This document shows, in pieces, positions 47,185 through 55,970 of a stretch of 60,000 nt of DNA (position 1 is the first letter of the stretch; each line of letters begins with the position of its first letter). Source of the DNA: Symsagittifera roscoffensis (Eukaryota; Xenacoelomorpha; Acoela; Convolutidae); contig NC_087067.1 in the NCBI RefSeq assembly GCF_963678635.1, positions 50,648,233 through 50,708,232 of the forward strand, given 5' to 3'. Below the pieces are notes generated by a model. It was not told where the DNA came from. It did no database searches and worked only from the letters and a program-made list of their open reading frames with translations. Made by a program: the position numbers and the translations under genes.

Positions 47185-47522
47185 ATAGTTGATATTCACG
47201 AAAGAGTCACGAAAGAAGATGTCATCTTAAGCACTTCGAAAATTAATAATTTGATTTTAATACTCAATACTTTTAATACTTGATTTTAATAGTAAATACT
47301 AAGTATAAATTGGATATACTCGTCGATTAATAACTTAATGACTCGTAGTATATAATATAGCAGAATATTATAGATATAATTGATATTTACGAAAGAGGAT
47401 GTCTCAACTCAAGATTCTACCAAAACTTTTATTAACACTTTTTACAGTTCTGCTGGTACTTATATAAAAATCTTTTGATAATTCACTACAAAATTTCCGA
47501 GTATAGCTTTTGGGTAACTCAC

Positions 47523-47713
47523 TTTAGAATTTCGTCCACTTTAGTCTGATCAGCTATGGGTGTCCCGTGCAGCGCCTCATTCATGGGTCCATTGATGAAC
47601 CTGATAGCGGCCTTCACTCCCCTCAACCTCTCTTCGTCATCCTGTTCTTTCCTTTCAGTTGTGGTCGCATCTGACAGTTGGTTGAAACTAGCCACGAATG
47701 CAGACCCCATTCG
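47523..47713 (-). CDS. ENO4: ENO4 exon 3, copy a
   Basis: 191 nt: acceptor CATTAG, then CGA ATG GGG, ending CTA AA before donor GTGAGT (phase 2). It encodes RMGSAFVASFNQLSDATTTE and KAAIRFINGPMNEALHGTP, comparable to the ENO4 segment with a conserved ...VNSTITHEL...-like helix. The coding sequence is nearly identical in all three copies. The intron flanks of this copy differ from the other two by many substitutions and indels. Confidence 0.75.
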
Positions 47714-48027
47714 CTAATGAAACAATTTCGACCGAATCAAGCAGAAGCTAGTGTATATTTTTTTTAGGGTCGCTTAATCTCTGGTTTCCAAATGAACAAC
47801 TTCTGTGATATTCTATGGTGGCTAGTATATTTCGTGAAATTAAAATGAAATTTTCTCCAGATGTGATTCTAATATATTTTTTTGAAAATTATTTTCAAAA
47901 TAATCGATATTTGATTTTCTGAGCTCACTATTTACACGAAGACATTATTTTGCTAAAAAAATTCTGAGAGACTATTTTAAGACTGCATGCCACAATTGAG
48001 TTATTTTTTGAACACTTTATCCGACAG

Positions 48028-48195
48028 TTTTGCGCGCGCTCCCTCTCATATTTTTTGCGCGCGCTCCTAGGAAGATAAGGGACATTGAGGGATGAGACAA
48101 TGCCACATGTAGTAAGTGATCGAACTTCCCCAATCATATGGTCACCTTTTCATTTTATTTGAAGAGGAAAAAATATGAGAGGGAGCGCGCGCAAA
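48028..48195. mobile_element. 168-bp MITE-like element with GCGCGC terminal inverted repeats (copy 3)
   Basis: Duplicate of 43058-43225 inside the third ENO4 copy. At the equivalent point of copy 2 (46783) a different repeat is present. Confidence 0.6.
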
Positions 48196-48794
48196 GATAG
48201 GGTAAAAACTTTTTTAAAATTATTTTTAAAACTTTCATATCTGGCAAACTAAAAATGTATAGTTTAAATAGAAGCCAAATTGGCAACCTCTTAGAGTACC
48301 CTGACAGCACTACAAAATGAGGTTGAAAATTTCCATGAATAATAAAAAACGCTATATCTCGGCTGATTAAACCTTAGATCAGTCCTATTCAGCGGATGTC
48401 AGATTTGCAACCTATGTTTGTACCCTGACAGCTCCCCACAAAAGGGTTGAGGATTTCAAGATTTTATAGTTTTTAAAAAGAAAACTCATATCCCGAAACC
48501 TAAAAGGAAATGAGCAGTCAAGGTTAAATTTGCATCCCTATAGCGTAATCTGAAGAATCCCCACCATAGAGTAGAAGTTCTGTTAGTCTTTTTCAAATCT
48601 ATGATTTTTGAAAAAACTGAAAAAATTATAAAAATCCACATATCTCGAAAACCAGAAGGATCTGAGCAAGAATAATTGGAGGCCAGATTTAGAACAACTG
48701 CGTGTACCCCGACAATACTGAAACAGTATTCTAAAAAATTGAAAAATTATAAGAACCGGAATAACTAGAAACCAAAAAACTTGATTGTTAAATT

Positions 48795-49865
48795 TAGCAG
48801 GCCAGAGTACCCACCCAGACAGCACCATACCATAGAGAAAAGAATTTCAAGTTTATTTGGTATTTTTTATGTCTAGTTTTTTTTGAAAAAAAAAATTGAG
48901 GCCAGATTTGCAACCCTTGAGTGTACCCGGGAAACCCCTGAAAACAAAAAACGCCTTATCTCGGAAACCATAAAATTTGACCAGTAAAACTCGCAGGCCA
49001 GATTTGCACACCTCAGTACCCACCCAGACAGCACCATACCATAGAGAAAAGAATTTCAAGTTTTGTTGGTATTTTTTATGTCTAGTTTTTTTTGAAAAAA
49101 AATTGAGGCCATATTTGCAACCCTTGAGTGTACCCGGGAAATCCCTGAAAACTAAAAACGCCTTATCTCGGAAGCCATAAAATTTGACCAGTAAAACTCG
49201 CAGGCCAGATTTGCACACCTGAGTACCCACCCAGACAGCACCATACCATAGAGAAAAGATTTTCAAGTTTTGTTGTCATTTTTTATGTCTAGTTTTTTTT
49301 GAAAAAAAAAATTGAGGCCGGATTTGCAACCCTTGAGTGTACCCGGGAAACCCCTGAAAACAAAAAACGCCTTATCTCGGAAACCATAAAATTTGACCAG
49401 TAAAACTCGCAGGCCAGATTTGCACAGCTGAGTACCCACCCAGACAGCACCATACCATAGAGAAAAGAATTTCAAGTTTTGTTGGTATTTTTTATGTCTA
49501 GTTTTTTTTTTGAAAAAAAAATTGAGGCCAGGTTTGCAACCCTTGAGTGTACCCGGGAAACCCCTGAAAACAAAAAACGCTTTATCTCGGAAACCATAAA
49601 ATTTGACCAGTAAAACTCGCAGTCCATATTTGCAACCTGAGTACCCACCCAGACAGCACCATACCATAGAGAAAAGAATTTCAAGTTTTGTTGGTATTTT
49701 TTGTCTAGTTTTTTTTTGAAAAAAAAAATTGAGGCCAGATTTGCAACCCTTGAGTGTACCCGGGAAATCCCTGAAAACAAAAAACGCCTTATCTCGGAAA
49801 CCATAAAATTTGACCAGTAAAACTCGCAGGCCAGATTTGCACACCTGAGTGCATCCTGGCAGCAT
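48795..49865. repeat. 209-bp tandem array in ENO4 intron (copy 3)
   Basis: Near-identical duplicate of 43815-44885 with the same number of units and the same order of unit variants. It was therefore copied as part of the large duplication rather than expanding independently. Diverged units flank it (48200-48795, 49865-50040). Confidence 0.9.
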
Positions 49866-50348
49866 CCTACCCTAAACTAGAGAACTGCAGGTTTTGTTAG
49901 ATGTTTTTCAAATCTCGTTTTTTAAGCAAAAAATAATCATTTAAAAACGCCATATCTCGGAACCAAAAAAAATTGAGCAGTAATATTTGAAGGCCAGATT
50001 TGTAAACTTTAGTGTACCCTGAAAACACTGCACTTACACTTTAGAATTTGATTTTTATCAAATTAACGAAAAGCTTTCATTGTGAAAGAAGCAATAAAAG
50101 TACAGTTAAAGCATGCATGCTTAACATGTGTGGTTAGAATCGAGGATGACCTTAGGAATCGAAATATTCTTAAGCATTGCAATATACGATTTAACATATA
50201 TGTGCAAAAATTATTTTTGCTTTGCTTGCGTTGTCATCAAACTTTATTAGTTTCTGCTTCTCCGATGCGGGATTGTGGAGCTGTTAATGATTTTACGAAA
50301 ATGAGACTAAGAGATCTTGCACTGATGATAGTTTTTCCGCTCACTCAC

Positions 50349-50456
50349 CTTGTATTTGGAGTTCGTCAATGTGAATATTTCAGTCTGAAGTGTAGGCTGT
50401 CCTTTTGAGTCAAAGTACTCGCCGGCCTCGATCTGAACAAGCAGCGATTGAACAAT
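50349..50456 (-). CDS. ENO4: ENO4 exon 2 (promoter-proximal copy)
   Basis: 36 codons, IVQSLLVQIEAGEYFDSKGQ...TEIFTLTNSKYK, followed by a strong donor GTGAGT. Phase 0 at both ends. The acceptor is either AAAG (50457-50460) or the AG four bases further upstream. It matches the ENO4 segment after the KIV motif. The reverse strand carries a 108-codon shadow ORF, which I do not consider real. Confidence 0.8.
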
Positions 50457-50566
50457 CTTTCTTATATTTAAGCCTCCTTTATGTACTTTAAACTCCCCGA
50501 TCGTTTTTTAAAAAACGAATCCATGAAATTGAAAACTGTTGGACAATACAGAAGATTGAAACACGC

Positions 50567-50767
50567 CTTATCTATTGTAGTGGGTTTGGCATGTTGCTGG
50601 AAGAATTCAACTAAGTAGGCATAGACATCTTGTGGTTGATGGAAAAACATTTCATTCAGAGCTGTTTCCATTAGTTGAGGCACTTGGTTCTCTTTGTAAT
50701 AATGCACTGCGCTCCTTCTTAGGTCTGCCAGTTTCTGGAACTGCGGATCTGTTCTAGGGTCTACCAT
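50567..50767 (-). CDS. ENO4: ENO4 exon 1 (promoter-proximal copy)
   Basis: 67 codons beginning MVDPRTDPQFQKLADLRRSA. The block LADLRRSAVHYYKENQVPQL...QDVYAYL...KPTTIDK resembles the N-terminal region of enolase 4, the divergent enolase of sperm flagella (in mouse needed for normal sperm motility). The exon ends AAG followed by GC (GC-AG intron) or two bases later at a GT; both keep frame with exon 2, but the GC site gives the better match to ENO4. It starts 197 bp after the COPE stop. An AG acceptor-like site lies 11-12 nt upstream of the ATG. It differs from the second copy (45587-45787) by Gln for Leu at residue 58. Confidence 0.8.
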
Positions 50768-50964
50768 TTTACAGCTATCTGAATCACGGGTCGACTGAAT
50801 ACTTAATTCATCAAGAGCTGTACAATTTAGTTAAATTCAAAAAGTTCACTGATCAATAACATTTAATTTTACAATTTAAAACCAACAAGTCCAAAATTAT
50901 TCACCAATATACGCTTTGTATCATTTTATGTATATTACACCTATGAGTCTGTGATATTAATAAT

Positions 50965-51864
50965 TTACATTGCCCGGTTCGCCAAAATCTGGCTGCTGAG
51001 CATATCAAACTCAGACTCTTTCGTTACCCAGTCCAACACGATAGGATGTTGCGGGTGGGATTCGTGCAGTTGGGATACGTACCGTTTCGCCATTTCATTC
51101 TTTCCAGACAAGCTAAGAACAGTTACATAGTTCACCAAGGTCTCTACATTGCTGTTATCTTTATCGTACGCTTCTTTTACACATTCCATAGCTTCTTCTA
51201 ACCGTCCTTGGCTCAAATGACAAACAGCGACGCTGTTAAGTAAAAATGGAGTACTTTGGAACCTTTCCTGAAGATCCTGGAAAATATGATACGCATCTTG
51301 TACTTTGGGTCCGCCTCGGGCAACATTCAACCAAGCAGTAGCCAATTGAGTCAAAATGGAATCTTCATCCATTTCGCACATCTTCTTTTGCTCTTTTGCA
51401 GCCAAATCAACTCTATTGATGGACAATAGAATTTTGACACTCAAGTTGAGACACTCCAAGTCGTTCGATTGATGTAGACATCTCAAGGCTGCCTCGTGGT
51501 TTCCAGCAGTGAAAAGCGCCGATGCCGTCACCAACACTAAAGTATCGTTTGAGGCATCTTTTTGGAGCATTTCCTCGAGTTGAGTTATTATCGTTCCCTT
51601 TCTCTCCGGGTTCGCAGCCATGAACTCCGAATACATTTTTATTGCTTTCAGACTAGCATCAGCACTGGGCTTTATTGCATCTAGTACTACTCGAAATTTA
51701 CTTTGCGCAATGTAACTTCGAAACACAAATAAGTCTCGCTCTGTTGTTTTATCTCCGACAACTCGAACTTTTTGTCCTTCGTCAATACATGCCTGATAGT
51801 TTCCAGTGAAGAAAAAAGCCTTGAGATCAAACAGCTCATCGGGTGCCGAATCTTGACGACTCAT
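50965..51864 (-). CDS. COPE: Coatomer subunit epsilon (epsilon-COP), intact, single exon
   Basis: 299 codons from ATG to TAA, close to the usual length of about 300 aa. The protein is the epsilon subunit of the COPI coat, which with alpha-COP forms part of the outer cage on Golgi-derived vesicles for retrograde Golgi-to-ER transport. The N-terminus DELFDLKAFFFTGNYQACID and the chain of TPR-like helical repeats (NSVAVCHLSQGRLEEAMECV about 210-230; NVETLVNYVTVLSLSGKNEM about 239-258) match the family along its whole length, as does the C-terminal HPIVLDWVTKESEFD. There is no intron, unlike the exon-rich neighbour. A pyrimidine-rich acceptor (TTTTTTTAG) ends about 6 nt before the ATG, suggesting a 5'-UTR intron or spliced-leader addition. 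ENO4 begins 197 bp after the stop on the same strand. Confidence 0.95.
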   Translation of the reverse strand: MSRQDSAPDELFDLKAFFFTGNYQACIDEGQKVRVVGDKTTERDLFVFRSYIAQSKFRVVLDAIKPSADASLKAIKMYSEFMAANPERKGTIITQLEEMLQKDASNDTLVLVTASALFTAGNHEAALRCLHQSNDLECLNLSVKILLSINRVDLAAKEQKKMCEMDEDSILTQLATAWLNVARGGPKVQDAYHIFQDLQERFQSTPFLLNSVAVCHLSQGRLEEAMECVKEAYDKDNSNVETLVNYVTVLSLSGKNEMAKRYVSQLHESHPQHPIVLDWVTKESEFDMLSSQILANRAM

Positions 51865-52080
51865 TTTGCTCTAAAAAAATCGAAGTATAAAAATTGCCCC
51901 AACTGATTGACATGCTTTAGCTCGTAGCTAAGATCAATTGAGCAATCTCCCCCCAAGCAAAAACGGTAAAACGCTACAAAAAGATGTCAGGAAACGCAAG
52001 TAGATGGTTGATGTGTTCGTAGCACGCAATCAATTGACCGAATGAAGTTTCCACCCCTCACCGTTGTTAGCAACTGCCCT

Positions 52081-52108
52081 GCAACTATTGTAGCGACACA
52101 ATAGTTGC
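52081..52108. other. Perfect hairpin upstream of COPE
   Basis: GCAACTATTGT (52081-52091), a 6-base loop, then ACAATAGTTGC (52098-52108). It lies about 220 bp upstream of the COPE ATG. Function is unknown; it could sit in the promoter or in transcribed leader. Confidence 0.6.
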
Positions 52109-52194
52109 AACTCGGAGCGGTCTTGTTTTTCTCTGTTGTTTTTCTATCACAATCTTCGTTGTTTTCGTCAGTGCGACTATCGTTGTTGTGTCGC

Positions 52195-52250
52195 TTTTCT
52201 GCCAAAATGGCCGTTTTTGACGTTTCTGAGAATTGTTACGTCATCACTTC
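52195..52250. promoter_or_regulatory. Putative housekeeping-type promoter elements upstream of COPE
   Basis: AAAATGGCCG (about 52204) matches the YY1 core AANATGGC. TTGACGTTTC and TTACGTCATC (about 52218-52245) resemble CRE/ATF half and full sites. YY1 and CRE sites are typical of housekeeping promoters, which fits COPE. This is motif matching by eye only. Confidence 0.3.
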
Positions 52251-52263
52251 GAAAATTTAAAAT

Positions 52264-52458
52264 TTAGGAATTTCCGAATCCTTCAACCTTCACGTTTTGT
52301 TCAATCGTTCGAATAACGTTCTTATTCCTTCTAAATCGCCAATTCGGAAGGTTCGCTGCTAAAAACTCCGAAACTGCAGAGATTGCATTTTGTCCATTCT
52401 GGTCGAATGTCACATACTCCCCGGACAGTCCGGTCAATGTCCTCATTGAATCTCGCAA
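52264..52458 (-). CDS. Small ORF or terminal exon of unknown gene (64 codons)
   Basis: The peptide LTGLSGEYVTFDQNGQNAIS followed by a basic NLPNWRFRRNKNVIRTIEQN looks protein-like, and the same frame is open further upstream to about 52480. An acceptor-like AG lies at about 52452. It could be the last exon of a gene whose other exons I could not find, or a pseudogene fragment. It ends about 400 bp upstream of the COPE start on the same strand. No family was recognised. Confidence 0.3.
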   Translation of the reverse strand: MRDSMRTLTGLSGEYVTFDQNGQNAISAVSEFLAANLPNWRFRRNKNVIRTIEQNVKVEGFGNS

Positions 52459-53235
52459 TGTTCGTAAAATAGATACAGTGTCATCGAACAGAATTTACAA
52501 AATGCACGAAATTACTGTTATCCACGTCACATCGAATCACCGCAGAATATAAATGGCATCATACCACATCACTATAGCCTTCAAAATCTTTCATTAATCT
52601 GCACATTGAGGATATGACCTAAGATAAAACATATTTTCCGACTTCCAATGTCAATGTCCTGATTAAAACTTTTTCTCCTAGATTTAAAAGGTGTTGGTTT
52701 GCAGGACAGTCCTGCCAACCAACAAGCTAAAATTATCCTACTATGTTTCTTCCCTTCGGAAATCTTGCTTGTTATTGTCCTGAATTTTAAAACTAAGAAA
52801 TTCTGTGGTTAGAAAGAACAATGAAACAATCTCCCTCTTCGAGAGATTACCCAAGCCTTTCATGTCACCACAAAGTGATCAGTTCTCCTAGCTGATTAAA
52901 AACAGTCATGTAGGCTGGAATATTTAAACATACTCCTTCACTCAAGCTTTTCTAAACAAATAGTAAGTAAGTGTCTCTAAAGCCACTCAACTAAAATCAA
53001 AATGCAAATTGATAAATGCAACAATTTCAAAACTCAACTAAATATTTCAGTTTTCAATTACAACTTGGTTGCTTGGTTTCTCATTTGAGTTTTTTCACGC
53101 ACATAAAATAATTCTGAGTTTTAACTTTTTCTTCATCAGTCCTTTGTTTTCTTCTTTTTTCGTCGTTTAGAAGTTCTAAAACTTCTAAATTTTTCTAATT
53201 TCGTCTCTTTTTGCATCTCATTTTTCGGCCATTCG
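52459..53235. other. AT-rich spacer, no feature seen
   Basis: No coding pattern, tandem repeat or recognised dispersed repeat is seen between the decayed block and the small ORF upstream of COPE. Confidence 0.5.
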
Positions 53236-53709
53236 TCAATGTTCCATTTCCTCCTCCTGTGATACTGACTCTGCACTCTCAGTTTCCGTATCTTGCAACA
53301 CGTCGTTAGCTATCCTGACGCTGTTGGAAGCCATCCTCCAACACTTCTGCTCTTCTACCCTTTGTTTGCAACAAGGTAGGGGATCCACATTAGATTCTCT
53401 GTTCCTGCAGTAGCTGTTGTGGAGACACAACGTCACATTTCTCTCCAAATCTTCCTTTAACATCTCTGCCTTCTCGCTTCCACTACGTTCACTTGTCCTG
53501 CAAATTCTTTTCACAGCGGTGGTCACTGCATTCCGATGAGTCACGAGAGCTCGCTTGAAAGCTCCTGCTCCAATGTCCAGCTGATATTCACTGTACACTC
53601 TGCCGTGCTTCGACATATGCTTCTTAGCATATTCGTACAACCATGCAATCATGTTAGCTCTGAACCATGGCATCAATCGTTTTCTTGCCCATATCTTCTT
53701 CATTTCCAT
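53236..53709 (-). pseudogene. Decayed coding block, segment 6 (unknown, 157 codons; end of the block)
   Basis: A basic, helical peptide (MPWFRANMIAWLYEYAKKHM, then a Cys-containing stretch) ending in an acidic Glu/Ser-rich tail (TETESAESVSQEEEMEH) and a stop. This is the downstream end of the GC-richer coding tract; sequence below 53235 returns abruptly to AT-rich non-coding DNA. No family was recognised. Confidence 0.4.
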
Positions 53710-53950
53710 CGGAATGTTTAGAATTTTGCACTTTTAGACTATCTAATTTCCGCAACTGTTCTCTCGTCGGTGCCTCCTGTCTATTATTTTCTCTCACATG
53801 AGCTTCCAGCCATCGTATCGCCATCATAACTCCCACTGTCACTATTGTTATGGGCTGTGATGAGTCTGGTAAACCCATGGAGAGCAGCTCTCCAGAGTCC
53901 CAGATCAACATCAGATTACTACGCTTGGGATACCACCAGGTCTGCAGCAA
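53654..53950 (-). pseudogene. Decayed coding block, segment 5 (unknown, 98 codons)
   Basis: A short open frame with a hydrophobic stretch (PITIVTVGVMMAIRWLEAHV, possibly one membrane or buried helix) and a charged tail. Its last 55 bases overlap segment 6 in another frame, so the two are probably parts of one protein separated by a frameshift near 53660-53710. Confidence 0.4.
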
Positions 53951-54065
53951 GCAGTGGCAGGAAACTCGTCATGTGTCAACATGATGCTCCTCCAATTACG
54001 TTTTCCCGAAGCTTCCAGTAATGGTTCTACTTCCATCATCACTCGGTGGACTTCATCATTCTCGT

Positions 54066-54848
54066 CTACTGTATTGTAATCTGTGACAGTTGATCCTCTC
54101 TGTTTCTGTCTTCAAAGTCACTGAAATTCCCGCTCACATATCCCATGAACTTCTTTCCTAGTATTGATTCCAACTCTTCCTTGGTTCTCTCTGGAACTGC
54201 TGAGAACATCTTACATAGCAACTCGTAAGACTTCTCGGATATTCTCGCCAGTCTCACACACTTCGGCACTGAGAAGGCTTGATCCACGATCGTTCTCGTA
54301 CTCTTTACATCCACGGCCACGAAATGTACCGGGTATCTGCTCTCGCACATTGGAGCCAATGTCGAACCCACCAAATATCGTGCTCCTGATGGTCTACAAT
54401 AAGTCTCACTGTGTCTGATGTTCATTTCCGTCTCGATCGCTTCCCTCCATTTTCCTATGTATTTCTGCTCAGTCTGCAGAACTCCTGGGAATACTTCTAC
54501 ACTGATGGCTGTGACCATCTCAAGTTTCTGTTCTAGATTCAATAGTGACTCTAGAGAACCAATGCTGTAGAATCCTGGTGCAGTCACTAGATTCACCTCG
54601 GTCCCTCCATGGCAATCTGCTATCAGTTCCATTTCTGTTCTTGCTTTCATCACTACGTTTCCAAACAATACCGTCAATTGCTTGTGTTGTTTCTCTAGGG
54701 TCTTCACACAGTCCAGTCCTCCACAAACGTGACCTTCCAGTCCACAGACTTCCGCCAGACAGCTACCAGGTTTGACCCAGTCTTCTGGTTCCCAGCCAGG
54801 CAACTCCACTTTATCTTCTCCGTTGCTCCTAGAGGCCGTTATCATCAC
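54066..54848 (-). pseudogene. Decayed coding block, segment 4 (unknown, 260 codons)
   Basis: The longest uninterrupted piece after segment 2. It contains several cysteines (CLAEVCGLEGHVCGGLDC; later ETYCRPSGARYLVGSTLAP) and ends SGNFSDFEDRNREDQ before TAG. Between this and segment 3 (54849-54971) coding-like codons appear in at least two frames with stops, so the join is decayed. After the TAG, coding-like sequence continues in another frame to about 53925. No domain was recognised. Confidence 0.45.
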
Positions 54849-54971
54849 ATCTTATATGATGTTAAGGTCATTCCCTCTGCACGTCTTGTGTCGCCCGTAA
54901 TATTGAGTCAGCGTTGGGACTAGCACACCATGATGGCCTCATCAATTCCCACACTGCCATCAAGCTCGTTC

Positions 54972-55970
54972 TCAGTAATTCATCTGAGAATCCCAACCCA
55001 AACTCCACTCTTTTGTCGGATTTTGGTACTTGTTTGAGAATCTCCTGATTTCGTCTATCTTTCTCATGGGTTCTAATTCCTCGGGTTCTTTCATGTTCAC
55101 CCTCATCGATTTACTTTGCTGCATATCCAGCAGTGCTAGCAAGAATAAGGCTTTCGTTCGCTCATCGCCTTCCTTCAACATCTTAACACAAGTGTTCAAT
55201 GCAGGAACTGAAATCTAATCTATCAGGAACCGAATGAAACAGAGAGCGTCTCTCCGCTTCGCACACGCTACTGCTGCTCCCTCTTGGACTATCAGATCCC
55301 TCAGGTTCGTCATCAGGAAAACCTTCTCTTCTTTCGACCTCTTAAATTCTTCTGAATCATTTTCTTCGCGAGCCAGTCCCATCATGCACCAGGCGAACCT
55401 GAGTTGTAACTCTGTTCTTACGTAAAGTACTGCCACTAGAGCATGTATTCTTGGCGTAGTCCTCATCTCTTCTTCGAAGTACCTTAATACCACTGCTTTC
55501 CATGGAAGGCTCACCAACTGCTCCATCGTTTCTGCCTGTATCTCAGACGACGCTAAAGTCCCGTACGCCTTCTGCTTGAGGGTGGTGCCTTGCAACATTG
55601 TCTCCAGATAACCCTCCATGGCATCTTTGTCCTCCAGAGCCATCACATACCCTCTAGCCGAGTTTCTGTATTCTAACATCTCCATGTATCCACCTTCAGG
55701 TTCATCTATCGACACAGTCTCCGACACTGTTAGTCGGTTATATTCCACTGGTATTAATTGTCCTGCGACACTTCACTTTCCGTGATTCATGGGAGATGGC
55801 TTAAAGTCTTTCATTGTGCTCTCTCCACATTGGCTGAGTATTTCCATTTCTAAGGTTGCTCCAGTCAGAGTGCGGTCACTCCTTTTGGACTTATAACCTG
55901 TTGACTTTATCCCCGCCATGAGAATGGGTGGCACCATCGCTACATCAGTTAACACTTTATCTGTGCCAGG
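54972..55970 (-). pseudogene. Decayed coding block, segment 3 (unknown, in-frame TGA and TAG, about 330 codons)
   Basis: A single frame carries the segments VAMVPPILMAGIKSTGYKSK, the helix-rich stretch LVSLPWKAVVLRYFEEEMR and LFLLALLDMQQSKSMRVNM. It is interrupted only by TGA at 55773-55775 and TAG at 55215-55217, and ends at TGA 54972. The flanking codons stay in register across both stops, which is the pattern of point-mutation decay of one long ORF. The content looks alpha-helical and globular. No family was recognised. Confidence 0.45.

Larger units (their letters stand above)
42224..50918. repeat. Partial tandem duplication of the ENO4 5' region (three copies, middle one truncated)
   Basis: Copy 1 is 42224-45939 and copy 3 about 47372-50918 (exon 1 offset 4980 bp, exon 3 offset 4973). 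Between them copy 2 (45941-46782) matches 42224-43065 at a constant offset of 3717. Each full copy carries exons 1-3, a 168-bp inverted-repeat element and a 209-bp tandem array. Junction 1 is at 45940, where the intergenic ACGCTTTGT runs into exon 4 sequence TTGAGTTAATTAAGG. Most of copies 1 and 3 are nearly identical, but around exon 3 (47372-47910) copy 3 is clearly more diverged. Real recent duplication with conversion, or haplotypes joined during assembly, would both explain this. Confidence 0.85.

Noticed and set aside
51987-52205. 72-codon ORF upstream of COPE
   Set aside because: Low-complexity charged peptide spanning the hairpin and promoter-like motifs; no homology or splice support.
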